This document shows, one piece after another, positions 10,561 through 21,897 of a DNA stretch of 64,000 bases. The notes under the pieces were generated by a model, which saw nothing but the letters and a program-made list of their open reading frames with translations, made no database searches and had not been told where the DNA came from. Numbering within the stretch: the stretch's first letter is position 1; each line of letters opens with the position of its first letter. Source of the DNA: Mytilinidion resinicola (taxonomy: Eukaryota > Ascomycota > Dothideomycetes > Mytilinidiales > Mytilinidiaceae); NCBI RefSeq assembly GCF_010093595.1, contig NW_022985453.1, forward strand, positions 370,479-434,478. Reading direction: 5' to 3'. Both the position numbers and the translations under genes were made by a program.

Positions 10561-13500
10561 ATGGCTGGGTATAGCCCTCACCAGTATTCTCCACAGGAGT
10601 ATGATCCCTTCGTGCCGGAGACTCAGCGGTTTCAGGATGCGGAATCGACGGCGACGATTGCGGCTGCGGGCGTCCGGGGAGCACCACTTCAACCACAGCC
10701 TTACCCGCACTCCGGTAGCCCTATTGCAGCGCCTAGATCTAACAATCCGTTCAATCCTTTCTTCCGCAGCGCTTCTGCTTCTCCTCAATCGGCTTACCAA
10801 GGCGCTGCTACCCCTTCACCAATATCGCCGTGGCCGTCAATGATGGCGAGCCCGCGAGTCGCTCCTTTAGAGCGCCAGAAATCACTGGGGAATTACTTTG
10901 CCATAGAAGAAGTGCCACGGACCATCTACACCGATCAGGAGTTTGCAGACATTGCGAGACTGCTTAAGGACACGGCCCGCGAGCCCTGGAGCCGGATACC
11001 TCGAATCTATACGGTGTTGAGGTTGATTGGACAGGTTCCTGCGATTGAGACCTTTTTGGACCTTGGAATGAATGATCTATGGCTTCCGTTTCATATATCG
11101 CAGTTGCCGAAGTCAATGCCGACATACCATCGCGAGAGGTTCATTCAGTCTCAGGCTATGGTTTTGTAAGCTTCATTTATTCTTGCTCTGACGAAATGGC
11201 CGCTCACGATTCATGCAGGACCAAAGCAGTCGATCTCGAGAACGGGAACCTGAAAAAGCACACTCATTTCCGGCAAGGCGAGCCCTTCCCCTTTGATGTC
11301 GGCGATAAGCTTGGAGAAGGCGGATATGCGTCCGTGGATAAAGTCTATAGCTCCCTTAGCGGCCGTACCTATGCCCGTAAGAGGTTCCGGAGAACTAAAG
11401 CGAATCCAAGCGAGGTTCAAAGCTTCATGACCGAGCTGCAGGTCTTGAAACGCATCAATCATCAACATTGCGTGGAGCTAGTTGCTAGCTACACTGACTC
11501 TAAGTACTTCGGACTCCTCATCTCTCCCGTGGCCGATTACAATTTGTCGGCATTCTACGGCGTTGTTGCGGGTAATGAAGAAAATCAGAAGATACTGCGT
11601 AGTTTCTTCGGTTGCCTGGCGCACTCATTGCACTTCCTGCACCAGAACAAGATACGGCATCGAGATATCAAGCCGGAGAACATTCTTGTTAAGGGGTCCG
11701 CGGTGTACCTCGCAGATTTTGGGATATCATTGGACTGGGAGAACCTTTCTCGCAGCACCACGACCGAAGACTCCGGCAAATCATGGACCTATTGTGCGCC
11801 CGAAGTCGCGCACTATGAGAAACGAAACTCATCCTCTGATATCTGGTCCCTGGGCTGCGTGTTCTTGGAGATGTTGACAATCCTCAAAGGCTTCACTGTC
11901 CATGACCTCCGAGACGTATTACGCAAACATTCCGGTCGGCCAAGGTTCTATGAGAATGTTGACGTCGCTATGGACTGGGCTGAGCAACTCAAGGGATATG
12001 GTGTTGAATCCGACAATGAGGCGGTACGTTGGATTCGCGAAATGGTCGTCATTGATCCTGAGAGGCGTGCCACGGCGGAGACATTGTCCGTGTTGATCGC
12101 AACGTTTGGAAGAACGATTAAGAGCAGGAAGGAACCGAACCGGTTTTGTGGCAATTGCTGCTCTCATGATCACGATATGGAATCCTCTTCAGAGGCGGCA
12201 TCGGATGATGATGTGTGGGCGAGGGATTTTTCTGTGGATGATACTACGCCTGGTACATCGCCACCTGGAACGGATCCTTCGAAGGTGCAAGTTACGGCGG
12301 AGCAAAGCATAGTCGCTCAAGCGGGTTTGCAGGAGCCCCATCAATCGAGTGCGGTGCCTCATCTAGGGAGTTCGCAACTAGCTGATCCCATTGCAAACGA
12401 GGATAGGACAGCGGATTACTATCGTCAGTACCGCAACTTACAGCAACTACCGAGCTCCAAGCCTGAAGCTGCGGAACCCAAGCCTGAAGCAGGGGTTACT
12501 GACGATTCGCAACGATCCGAAGAATCTCAGCCGGATGGTCCTGTTGAGCAGACCCCACTCCCTCGACCGGGTAAGACCAAGTGGGAGTCCCGTCAGCGGG
12601 ACTTGACGCCTGATATCGAGAATTTGCAACTTGCTGATTCCGACACGAACGAGTCCAGCAGACTCGATACAAACCATGGTCCCCATCAAACACTTGGAGC
12701 AGCCGATCCTAAGCACACAGAGGAGTTCTTCGCCGCAGCAGAAGCGGCGGCTGCAGCAATGGAGAAGGACCTGGAATCCGGTCTTGTCACTGAAGAAGAT
12801 ACACCATCAAACCAGTCTACAGCTAAACTTGTTACCCAGCAAACGCGAGAGAACAAAGAATCCGAGTCGGATACAGTGATGTCCAAAGCCTTGCTGGAAC
12901 ACAGAAATACCGTTCGCAGACAGCTCCTTGACGAGGTGACCAGCAGCCTCCAACAATGGCCATTCTCGGATTTCAAAAGCCGGCTCCCTGCCATATCGTA
13001 TGAGAGCTGGCACAAACCCGCTGATTTCCTAGCATCCATCAAGTCGGACGTCGTATTCATGGAGTACCTCCGATCATCCGACACCTCCCAATTCGACCGA
13101 TTCAAGTCCGCAGAGGTCAATGACCTAGCCTCTATCATGTACCTCCTCCTCCTCAACGGTATGGACGCCAACAACCCCTCCTTCAAGGAAACCGCCACCG
13201 ACTACCGCGGCTGCATGCCCCTAATGTGGACCCTGCACCCGAAATGGTCCTCCCTCCCCTCCCGCAACTCCATCGCCAAACTCCTCATCGGCTTCGGCGC
13301 CGACCTGGACGCCAAGCTCGAAGACGGCCGCGACCCCCTCACCCGCACCTCGGGCGAGGGCAACATCGAGATGCTGAAGATCCTCCTCGACCTGGGCTGC
13401 CGCCCCGACCTGATCCACAGCACGGGCGTGCACGCCGTCTTCTTCGCCGCCACCAACGGCCAAGCCGCCGCCCTGCGCATCCTGCTCGACCACGGCGTGC

Positions 13501-14270
13501 CCATGAAAACCATCGACCACGAAAACAACCAGTTCATGACGCCCCTCGCCGCGGCCGCCGCGCAGGGCCACGTCGACGTCGTCAAGATCCTGCTCGCGCG
13601 CGGCGCCAATCACCGCCGCGGGCTGTTCACCAGCCCGCTGCTGAACGCGGCGAAAAACGGCCACGAGGACGTCGTGCGCTACCTCTTGCAGAACGGGTAC
13701 TACGACGGGGCGATCGACGAGTGCCACAAGGGGCAGTTCAGGCTCATGACGGCGCTGCACATCGCCGCGCAGTTCGGGCACCATGGGGTCGCGAATCTGC
13801 TGCTGGATAAGGGCGCGAATCATCGGCTGGTGGATGGGGGCGGGTTCACGCCGCTGCATATTGCGGCGACGAAGGGGCATCATTTAGTCGTCGAGGTGCT
13901 GATTAACCACGGCGCGAGCTATAGGGTGACAACGACTGGGGGGTTCACGCCGAGTATTGATGCGGCGAGTAATGGGCATCTGAAGGTGATACAGGTGCTG
14001 TGTGAGAACGGGATGGGGGCGGATGAGGGGAAGTCGTTTCTGACGGGGGATTGGCGGCCGATTCATTGCGCGGCGATTGCGGGACATCCCGAGGTAGTGA
14101 AGTATTTGATCCGTAAGGGGGCGGATCCGACGAGGCGGATTGTGGGGGGGTTTTTTGGGAGTGGGATGATTCAGGGGGCGACGCCGTTGAATTTGGCGAA
14201 GAAGGGGGGGCACAGGGATATTTATAAGATACTGGAGAAGGCGATTAAGGAGAGGAAGAAGGGGAGGTAG
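10561..14270 (+). CDS. Protein kinase-ankyrin repeat protein (1218 aa)
   Basis: Two exons, 10561-11165 and 11219-14270, across a 53-nt intron (GTAAGC ... TGCAG). The frame is kept by a split Leu codon. The start is the ATG at 10561 (MAGYSPHQYS); an upstream in-frame TTG is not a fungal start. Residues 1-110 are Pro/Ser-rich. A Ser/Thr kinase domain spans about 228-500. It has glycine loop LGEGGYASV (233-241), Lys256 in ARKRF, catalytic HRDIKPEN with Asp351, DFG Asp368 and a CAPE motif, so it is probably active. A disordered acidic linker with a polyalanine patch follows. About nine ankyrin repeats lie between about 840 and 1210 (TPLHIAATKGHHLVVEVLIN is typical). Kinases joined to ankyrins occur in fungi and may signal on damaged or non-self ligands; that role is inference. 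Confidence 0.88.
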
Positions 14271-14741
14271 GGGTGGGTATCACGGGCGTTTGTTTGGTTT
14301 TTTGGCTTCTACTGCGCGTATATCAGCTCTTCTAAGGCACCACTTGGAATAATGAATGTTAATTTCTCTAGCTACGGCTAATGCAAACTGAATCCGCTGA
14401 ATCAGTGTGTTCTGTGTCGTGTTTTGGCGAAGTAGCAGAAATCTCATCTGCACTTCAGCTTCCTGTCCATCCACTTCAAATTAGTGCCCTCCAACCTGTT
14501 CGGAGAGAGAGCCTCTAAATCTGCAAGCTATCCATCCAGAGTTCTCCCTGCAACTTTCATTCGCTCAATCGTCCCTTACATTATTATCATGGCTGTCAGA
14601 GCAGTCATGCGGACCCCACAATATCGAATGCCTCGTCCACTGGAACCAACTATACAACCTGATTAGCGTTCGATAAAAACAAAGCGTAGCAAGTATATCA
14701 CTTACTACTTCCTCCATGCTTCAAGCCACAATTAGTGCTCA
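14271..14741. other. Convergent intergenic region
   Basis: Lies between the 3' ends of two convergent genes and probably holds both terminators. No gene seen. Confidence 0.4.
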
Positions 14742-15767
14742 CTAGTATCCAGAAGTTCTACCACTAGAACCGCCGCTCTGTCCTGCTTCTTCTGTCTCGT
14801 TCTCAGGCGTCGTCACCGCCGCGAACGTCGCTCGAAGCTTCTGACAAGCCCTCACTTCTTCTTCGCTTGGTGGGCTGGAATCGCCGAGAGCGGAGGACGA
14901 CCTAGCAGAAGACCTAGAAGCTGGCCCTGCACTTCCGGCTCCTAAGCTACGACGTGCTGGCTTGTGGGGACGCGTGGGTGCTTGATCGCGCCCCGCCGCC
15001 GTGAGAGCTCGCGGCGCACTCTCCGAACCTGCAAGACGGGGACGGGTAGGCAGTCGTTCATCTCTGGAGTGTGCGGGTGCTTTCCTTTTCGGCGACGTGT
15101 TCTGGGTAGTGCTGAGGGTGAGGACACTCTTTCTACCGCTACGAATGCTCATATGTTTCCTATCGGGGGAAAAGTGAGGCTGCGGGCGAGTCTTCCCGTT
15201 TGCGACGTCGTGTTGTGTTGGAAGAGCGCTGAGTGCGCTGTGAGTGCGCGGGGCCGGGGACGGGCCTCGAGAGAGTGGAGCTTGCAGAGAGTTTTGGTGG
15301 CTATCACGCCGTGCGAAGGAAGTGGGTGGCCGTGCAGGAATATCATTATCTTCATCATTGCTCTCATAGCTCTCGTCTTCGTCGTCTGGGTCTCCCCCGT
15401 ATTGAGCAAACCAATCGTTGGCGATGCCCATGGCCCTACTGAGAGGCAAAGAAAGAAGCAGCTGCTGAGTTGCTTCAACCACCTCCTTACACTGCTGATT
15501 GATGTCATCTGGTAGAATTCCAAGAGGAGTTGGTACGCCGTGCCGGAAGTTGGAGAGGACGGCGCGGGCAACGTCCTCCGGCAGGCTCTCCAGAAGATTG
15601 TTGATGCCCAAGAACACGCGGCCCATCTTGGGTCCGCGCATCAAGGGCGGTGGAGCGGGTGTTGGAGTCGGCAGGTCGCTGGCTAGGAGGGGCGGGTTTG
15701 ACAATGGCGATGGCACGATTGTGCGATGCTTCGACATTCGAATAGGGACCGCAGGAGGAGCCTCCAT
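14742..15767 (-). CDS. Hypothetical protein with disordered C-terminus
   Basis: Single-exon frame of 341 residues from an ATG at 15765-15767. Residues of about 45-125 are the only segment likely to fold (VFLGINNLLESLPEDVARAV, QQLLLSLPLSRAMGIANDWF), a helical hydrophobic core. Then comes an acidic patch (GGDPDDEDESYESNDEDND), followed by about 190 residues rich in Ser, Arg, Pro and Ala that look disordered, with basic KRK/RSGRK clusters that could act as nuclear signals. I do not recognise the family. No signal peptide or membrane span. Confidence 0.65.
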   Translation of the reverse strand: MEAPPAVPIRMSKHRTIVPSPLSNPPLLASDLPTPTPAPPPLMRGPKMGRVFLGINNLLESLPEDVARAVLSNFRHGVPTPLGILPDDINQQCKEVVEATQQLLLSLPLSRAMGIANDWFAQYGGDPDDEDESYESNDEDNDIPARPPTSFARRDSHQNSLQAPLSRGPSPAPRTHSALSALPTQHDVANGKTRPQPHFSPDRKHMSIRSGRKSVLTLSTTQNTSPKRKAPAHSRDERLPTRPRLAGSESAPRALTAAGRDQAPTRPHKPARRSLGAGSAGPASRSSARSSSALGDSSPPSEEEVRACQKLRATFAAVTTPENETEEAGQSGGSSGRTSGY

Positions 15768-16275
15768 AACTGTCGCGGCGTGTAATGACAGAAGGTTGAG
15801 TGTTCTGGAAAGCGGCCGTTGTTGTTAGAAGCTGTAGATGTCTACCAAAGCGCAGGGAAGCGAAGTTCAGGGACGTTTGTGGATACTAGTGGGTCCCGTG
15901 ACATCACACTGAAGCGGACATCATATTGTCAATGTCAATTAAGGGTGCACCAGCCGATAGCAGGCCAATACCGTCGCCCTCCTGGCTGTCTTTTATGAAG
16001 CCTTCTAAATCTATAACCCATCCGCTCAGAACTTCCCTTCGAATCTTCCAACCCCCTGTAGTCACGCGCACTGATATCACAGCTGTTAAAACGCTCACAC
16101 TGAATCCATGATACTCATACCCTCGTTCAATCATTAACTTTCCACCAGTCGCCCTTCAGGACCCTCTCAACCTACCGTCCATCCACTCAAAATTTCTATC
16201 AGAATCTCGCAACCCGGCATAGTTCCTCGCATCTTTATCATAGCTGCCAGTACCGCCAAACCGAGCCCACGATAC
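15768..16275. other. Intergenic, no gene seen
   Basis: Short overlapping open frames only; lies upstream of the 341-residue gene, so it likely contains its promoter. Confidence 0.4.
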
Positions 16276-16665
16276 TCATGCCCTTGTTCGCCGGAACTCT
16301 CTAGTCAATTTAATTAGCTAGGCGTATACTGAATATAGGATCATACGTGCAACTTACGCTGACCACTCCGTCATCTTTGAAGTCCAAGTCGGCGGCGGTT
16401 GAGGGAATGGGAGGGAGCACTGGTGTCCACTGAAAGGTCAACAAGACGTAAAAAGGAATGCTAAGCGGACTGCGTGGGATACCTTTGGCCAGTAACCGAC
16501 TGCTCTTGGAGGAGCTTGGAGGTCTACGAGGTGCCTCCGCGCTCTCTGCTTGACCTTGGGGTTCCTCAGCAGCGCCTTGCGTGCCCGCGCGAGTTTCGCG
16601 GCCGCGGCGGCCTTCTCCTCCTTGACGTATGTAGTTTGGACGAATTGGCCTTGCTCTGCCTCCAT
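16276..16665 (-). CDS. Small basic hypothetical protein, three exons
   Basis: Exon 1 (16665-16483, 61 codons, MEAEQGQFVQTTYVKEEKAA onward) ends at a GTATCC donor. A 53-nt intron with a TTGAC branch and TTTCAG acceptor leads to exon 2 (16429-16358, WTPVLPPIPSTAADLDFKDD). A second possible intron of only 40 nt (GTAAGT ... CCTAG, 16318-16357) leads to exon 3 and a stop at 16276-16278, giving 98 residues. If that very short intron is not removed, the frame stops at 16310 instead. The protein is an Ala/Lys/Arg-rich helix followed by a Pro-rich turn. It overlaps no neighbour and lies head-to-tail with the HET gene. Function unknown; the size and basic charge would suit a mitochondrial or ribosome-associated protein, but this is a guess. 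Confidence 0.55.
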
Positions 16666-16892
16666 GGCTGCAATTGTGATGAGAATTTGGTGAGTTTTGT
16701 GGAATTTGGAGATTCGTCGCGATTGGTGTTGTGGAGCACAGTCTACAATTTGTTGAGGCAGGGAAGCTGAAGGAAGTCACTTCAAAACGAAACACCGAAA
16801 ATTAGGATTGTCAAGCACGTGTCTCGCTCATAGGTACTTCTACACTCTCAAACAAGCACCTCATGATTTCTAGTACTGCTTCACCTCCAGCT

Positions 16893-18829
16893 TTATCGCA
16901 GTACGATCCCCTCAACCACCTGGTCTTCCGTCATCCACTCCCCATCCATAATCCCAAAAACATGGGCCTCTCCCACCAACCGCCACGCCCTATCTTCCCG
17001 CTTCCTAACTACGAACGGTACCTGCGCGCTCAGTATCACAACAATCACATCCTCCTTGTCCGCGTCCACAGGACAAAGTCCAACATACCCCTTCTTTGAA
17101 AGAAACGGCCGACTATCATATATCCTCTCCATGCGCCCCATATACGCGAGAAAGGCTGCATGAGATGAACCATGATCACGTCCTCGTAGTGCAGGATCAT
17201 TAACGGCTTGTCGTATAGCATCGTATCCGTCCTTGGCCGTTGAGGTGGCTCTTTGAGGCCAGTTCACCACACCTCCAGATTCTAGGTCGCCGATTGGGAT
17301 ACGCCAAGGGCTTCCGCCTGTTGAGCCTCATCGTACCTCGAGCTCCGAGAGAGGAAGTTTGCAATGTCGTTGAACACTTTGCCGGCGGCGTCGTAGTCGA
17401 ACGGTTCCGCTATACCACGGGACCATGTAGCGCCGAGGTCAGCAATTACATCCACAAAGCTCCCCCTAAGCTCAAGCCTATCACCTTCAAACCTCAGCTC
17501 TGGCTGCACTGATACCCTCCCACTCACTCTACCAGCGCTAAACCACTTCTTTTCCGAACTCCCGCCCGACGGCTCCCGATTGTCCGCCGTCCAATCCGGG
17601 ACCCACGACGGGAGCCCTTGGAACTCCTTCCTCTTCCTACACAGCGCGAGAATGTCTATGTTTCCATGCCTCAGCAACGCCTTCGCAGTGTCAACATACG
17701 CCTCCTCAACTGAATACGCCTCGCTATAATCCGGCACGATATCCTGCGCCACCAACTCATTCGCAATACCCAACAGCGCGTACACCCTTTCTTTCGGATA
17801 CGTAGCCCTAATCTGCGTTCCCTTCGAATCGAACATTTTCACCGTATTGACCCGCACCAGGAGGTTCTTCAGCCTGAGTTCCGGGTGCGTGGGGTCTTTC
17901 AACCTCTTCCTCCTCAACCCGATCGATACCGTCGGCATATCCACCGCATCCTCGAGAATCCGCGCACTGCGCACATCTATCGCTTGATTGCCAGTGCGCA
18001 GATGCCGCGCAGCCCACGTACTAAAGATGTTGCAGAAATACATCGTCGCCCAAAGTCTGGTATACTCAACTTCTCGCTCCCCGCAGCGCAAGATGGCCAC
18101 GCACGCGTTGGCGAGCTCTTGCAGGCACCAGGCGCGCGTGAACCATGCGCGCTGCTTGAGATCTGTGGGGAAAAGAACGGCGAAGACGTATCTGCCTTCT
18201 TGGAGCCACTGCCTAAACGTCTGCATCCAGCCAGCCACCTCGCGTTTTACTTCGGCTATTCTAGGGTCGAGTTCGGTGGAGCAGTCGACGCCGTCCCACC
18301 CTCGAAGCTCGTCTTGGCCGAGTTCCCATAGTCCGATATCTAGCAATGCGCCGCCGATTTTGTCAATCCATTCCAAGGCGGTGTCGGTTGCGGGGGTCGA
18401 GGGACCGAGCCAGATGATGACTGCTGACGCTTTTCTGTAGATGTGGCGCATGAGCTGCACTTGAGATGTCTTTTCTTCCGCATCGGACTGGTTGATGCAG
18501 ATTGCGTCGATCCAGAGGTCGCGCCTGTCGTTTGCCTTACGGAGGTGGAGCAGGGCGTCGTGCAGGTTCTCAGTTACTGGGAAGGGCTGGCCATTGAGGG
18601 TGACGCTCCTAGTTTGAGAGTCGGGCGGACCCCATACGTAGGAGAGCGCAACGTACTCAGCAGCGTCTTCTAGGGAGAGGCGTCTCAAGAAACAAATGAT
18701 GCGGTCCGCGTTGGCTGCATCATCGGACGGCGGCTGGAGGAGCAGTTGTCTGATCTCTGCTCGCTCTTTTGACAGTGGGAGGGTGCTGAAAACACTTTGT
18801 TGAGGCTCCATGGGAACTGAAGCGGTCAT
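16893..18829 (-). pseudogene. HET-domain protein gene with a single frameshift
   Basis: Residues 59-145 form a classical HET domain: YVALSYVWG (59-67), LWIDAICINQ (105-114), QVQLMRHIYRKA and VIIWLGPS (137-144), then RAWFTRAWCLQEL and ERVYALLGIA further on. HET proteins trigger programmed death in heterokaryon incompatibility and related allorecognition. The first frame runs to a TAG at 17282-17284. The typical HET tail continues in another frame from about 17310 (WRIPIGDLE) and on through FLSKKGYVGLCPVDADKED to a stop at 16893. No GT..AG intron joins the two in frame; one extra base near 17303-17310 (CCCTTGG) does. So this is a real frameshift or a missing base. Otherwise the gene looks full-length (about 640 residues) and well preserved. 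Confidence 0.8.
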
Positions 18830-19448
18830 TGCTGTTGATGTGGTTGAATTTAGCTCAGGAATACGAGTTTCTGAATTAGGCTAAACGATCGGACACCACT
18901 ATCTCGAAATCGGCAAGTGGTAATCCGAAATACGAGATTCGTTTACGAAGGTAGTACTAAACTGCTCTAATCTCGCAGTCTAATTGCGCTTCTGTTGAAT
19001 CAACCTATTGTGATGGAAAAAAGGGTTTTCTCATGCGATGACCCACTGCCATGTTTTAGCTCCTGATTGAGGGTAATTGCAAGCGCTTGGAGGGGCAATC
19101 TCTCTTTCTCCTCGAAGTAGGTCTTGGTTATAGAGAAGAACAATAGCTAGATGGGTTGATTATTTTGATTTCGTGAGACTTGAGAGGTGGGGATAACTCA
19201 TAAACGCTTGGGTGGCCCGAGAGCCACTCATGCTTCAAAATCACGTGCTCCTTACTAAGCCTCCCAAATCTTGCAAACACAAGGGTATAAAACTTCGATC
19301 CCCCGCTTTCTATCTTGCTTTTAAGGTTCATGGAGAAGATTTATATATCTTCAATTAGCTGGATACCCTCTGTACATGGATTGGGCGTCTGTGGTGCAAC
19401 AGCAGCAACGTAAACACCTCATGATCGGAGTGGGAGCGGAGTTTTCAA
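18830..19448. other. Intergenic, no gene seen
   Basis: AT-rich upstream region of the HET gene; short open frames without support. Confidence 0.4.
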
Positions 19449-19973
19449 CTAAGCTACCAATGTCCGTTTATGGAGTGTTCGATTGTTTTCGGGTGCATTA
19501 TCTGTAGAACAATGATGCTCACCACCACAAGCCTCCACTAAATTACCCAAGGAGCGCCGCTTGACCTGGCGTATCAACACTCCCTCAGGCCAAGACACTG
19601 CACTACTGGTCCTGGACCCTACTCCGCATCTGTAGTAGAACTTAGTGGCCGCCATCAAGCTGCGTACTCCACACCCACCAACCATCAATTTGTACTTCCG
19701 CGCATTTGCAGTCCACAGCTCTTCTGTTTTTTGCAAAGCAATCACAACCTCCCCACCATGTCCAGTGACACTTTGATCCTCCAAACATGGCGTGCTTGCG
19801 TTTCCGGTTTGCTGCGTCCTCCACACACCATTCCACATTCTCATCGCCAGTGTTGTACACACCGCACGACCATGGGCGTCGATGATATCGGTGTTGCTAC
19901 ACGCAGCCAACTCCGAGCCCATAGCTTTCTGAAGCGCTCTGAGTTGATCCATCCGCAAGATCGCCTCATCCAT
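19449..19973 (-). CDS. Member 1 of a small divergent paralog cluster
   Basis: Frame of 174 residues from an ATG at 19971-19973. Family unknown. The N-terminus MDEAILRMDQLRALQKAMG aligns by eye with starts of other small ORFs nearby, such as MGLVILRWINNRKLVRKW at 23.9 kb and MGKAVRGWIKYVAAQQLM at 21.3 kb: Met, then an Ile/Val-Leu/Arg-Arg core and an amphipathic helix. It has nine Cys and no signal peptide. A TATA box sits 38 nt upstream (20011-20018) and CACGTG about 30 nt beyond it. It is the longest and apparently least decayed member. Coding status rests on the shared promoter and start region, not on a recognised domain. Confidence 0.45.
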   Translation of the reverse strand: MDEAILRMDQLRALQKAMGSELAACSNTDIIDAHGRAVCTTLAMRMWNGVWRTQQTGNASTPCLEDQSVTGHGGEVVIALQKTEELWTANARKYKLMVGGCGVRSLMAATKFYYRCGVGSRTSSAVSWPEGVLIRQVKRRSLGNLVEACGGEHHCSTDNAPENNRTLHKRTLVA

Positions 19974-20010
19974 GGAAGAGAGAAATGAGCTTGAGCGTGT
20001 TCGAGGGTAG

Positions 20011-20052
20011 TTTTTATAGTCGCGAAAGGATGGCCAAAATGACAGTCACGTG
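20011..20052 (-). promoter_or_regulatory. TATA + CACGTG module of member 1
   Basis: TATAAAAA read on the minus strand at 20018-20011, with CACGTG at 20047-20052. Further CACGTG copies lie at 20108 and 20207. Confidence 0.5.
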
Positions 20053-20364
20053 GAAACGTCGTGCCTGAGCGCATCTGGAGGTTCGAGGAGGAGGGAGGTG
20101 GGAAGGTCACGTGCAGCGTCTTTGTAGGACTTGTGCTCTCCAAAAACGCGAGCTCTTCGTAGCCCTTCTCCACGCGGCTTCTGTGCAAGGGCCTGCAAGG
20201 CCGTTGCACGTGAACCACGCAATTCTCGGCTTCGGTTCTAATTCTATCTATCTTCCCTATAGTTCCTCATCCGCGCTAAACCGCCGGACCGCCTACACGC
20301 TCTAGTCGACCTTCCACCAATCCACGCTTTGTAGCAGTAGCACTGACAACAAAACACCTGAGTA

Positions 20365-20405
20365 CATGTGCCCTAGCCCCAAACCGCTTTCTACGAACTA
20401 TAAAA
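20365..20405 (+). promoter_or_regulatory. Degenerate TATA/E-box module of member 2
   Basis: TATAAAA at 20399-20405 on the plus strand. The position where the other modules carry CACGTG holds CATGTG (20365-20370), one change from the palindrome. Confidence 0.4.
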
Positions 20406-20442
20406 CCGCACCCCCTCAGGTTCCTGTAGATTTCTTTCCTCC

Positions 20443-20579
20443 ATAGATAGAGTAGGCTCGGCGAAGCAACTTCAGGAGTAGAAGAGGCCATGGGTGGAGT
20501 GGTGGTGGGGGGTTTTGCAAAGTACCGGATTCGATCCAGCAATGGGTGGTGGGTGTGTAGATTCAAAGGCTCACGATGA
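20443..20579 (+). pseudogene. Member 2 of the small paralog cluster, decayed
   Basis: At the expected distance (38 nt) after the TATA box the start codon reads ATA (20443-20445) instead of ATG. The frame then stops after 12 codons, so the original start is lost. A shorter ATG frame (20490-20579, MGGVVVGGFAKYRI then a NGWWVCRF block) matches the second half of member 5. It ends in the shared 3' sequence GATGAAGAGCACTATATCC. Function unknown. Confidence 0.4.
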
Positions 20580-21131
20580 AGAGCACTATATCCTCTTAAC
20601 GGCGCGGAGTGTGCGCTAGGAGTAGTGGTGGAGCGCAGCGTACTGCTGTTCTGCATCTTACCTTTTCATGAATCTGATACTTGACTTGCAAACTGCATCA
20701 AGTTCAAGAGACTTAGACCTGCACACTCAGATTGATTGCCAAACCTCATGTTCTTGTTACATTGATATGAAACTGACGCCAATTATTTCTTTGAAGCATC
20801 CGCAGGCAGCCCGATACCAGTCCCTCACTGGTTTGAAGGTCAGCGACACCCGATGTAGCATTACTGGGCTCTCTCAAACGTGACCTCCTGCTCCTTCTCT
20901 GCATAGCCTCCGCTTAGCCATTTTGATTCATATATTGAGGAGCCTTCGAAGGAACAGAGGAACCTGCCACCGGAAGGGCCTTTAAGGTGCCAGTACTTCG
21001 TTTCAGTGAGTACTTTTGAACCGATGAGTCCTATCCTGAAAGAGATTTGATCTACCAAATCTCTAGAGGCAGCTGCACCTCACTGCTCTTCCTAGCGTGT
21101 ACTCCGTACCTCCAAGAGGATATAGTGCTCT
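20580..21131. other. Spacer in the paralog cluster
   Basis: Holds the shared 3' boundary sequence at both ends (about 20574-20605 and, inverted, 21100-21140). The middle shows no gene. Confidence 0.35.
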
Positions 21132-21359
21132 TCATCGTCGTACATTTGAAAGGACCAACCAGAAGCACCGCATGATGGGAGTGCCCCTCCGATTTTGCTC
21201 ATCCCTCCACAACTCCACCCATTGTAACCTTTCCTCTTCCAGTTTGCTGCGCCCACTCATCGACTGGTACTTCTCCTTGTTTGCTCCGCCCAGCCCACCG
21301 ACAGCCATGAGCTGTTGTGCGGCCACATACTTAATCCACCCCCTAACCGCCTTGCCCAT
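21132..21359 (-). CDS. Member 3 of the small paralog cluster
   Basis: ATG at 21357-21359, 75 residues, no signal peptide. It starts MGKAVRGWIKYVAAQQLMAV, continues with a Gly-rich turn and a charged helix (SKLEEERLQWVELWRDEQN), and ends in SNVRR. Member 4 shows the same order (RGGWIKHDAQEQLMSVGA ... GRSK ... FIVRR), which supports both as coding relatives. TATA box 34 nt upstream. The gene ends inside the shared 3' boundary sequence at 21100-21140. No domain recognised. Confidence 0.45.
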   Translation of the reverse strand: MGKAVRGWIKYVAAQQLMAVGGLGGANKEKYQSMSGRSKLEEERLQWVELWRDEQNRRGTPIMRCFWLVLSNVRR

Positions 21360-21392
21360 GAGAGAAGTCGATTCGAGTCTGAGGGGCGGTGG

Positions 21393-21433
21393 TTTTATAG
21401 TTCGTAGAAATCTATGTAGGGCTGGGGCACGTG
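21393..21433 (-). promoter_or_regulatory. TATA + CACGTG module of member 3
   Basis: Minus-strand TATAAAA at 21399-21393 and CACGTG at 21428-21433, 29 nt apart, followed by the conserved GAGGTCAGGTGCTTTACT also present at member 4. Confidence 0.5.
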
Positions 21434-21479
21434 AGGTCAGGTGCTTTACTACCGAGACTAGTACTACCAAGCGTTGAGC

Positions 21480-21897
21480 TGCGGAACTTCCAAGATTGAG
21501 TAGCTCACGTGCTATAGCCGTGTTACCAACGCTCTAACCACGCACAGGAGTCATACGAGATGTCACGTTTCTAGAGAGCTCACTAAACGCGCTTAAGATA
21601 CTATTGGGCTTCAGAATCACCGAAGGGACTTGTAGCTGGCGGGGGGGAGAGCCTCAAGAGTCTATATCCCGCCGACTTCTAGGAGGGGTGAGAAATCGTA
21701 GAATCGAGGAAAGACGAAAAGTCTTGGTACCCCATTTTAACGCGCATATTTGGCGCTCTTAAGATCAATCTGGTCCTTAAATTGGCCTATAGATACATAA
21801 AGATAGAAGTCGAAGATTAGTGGAGCTCTCACAAGAAGCTATGCCCCATTACCGCCCCTAGCGCTCACTCTGCACCTTTGGTAAGACGTAGTGCTCT
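21480..21897. other. Spacer in the paralog cluster
   Basis: No gene seen. Contains another CACGTG near 21507 in a context (GAGCTCA, TCATACGAG) repeated near 22230-22310, so larger duplicated blocks underlie the cluster. Confidence 0.35.

Noticed and set aside
13221..13883. 220-codon minus-strand frame
   Set aside because: Antisense to the ankyrin repeats in a block with extreme GC3, which leaves such frames open.
17282..17336. A 55-nt GT..AG intron (GTACGA ... CTAG) to join the two HET frames
   Set aside because: The splice phases do not match, and it would remove the WRIPIGDLE motif that belongs to the family.
20521..20540. GGATTCGATCC as a tRNA T-arm
   Set aside because: No acceptor or anticodon arms can be folded around it; it lies in the decayed member 2.
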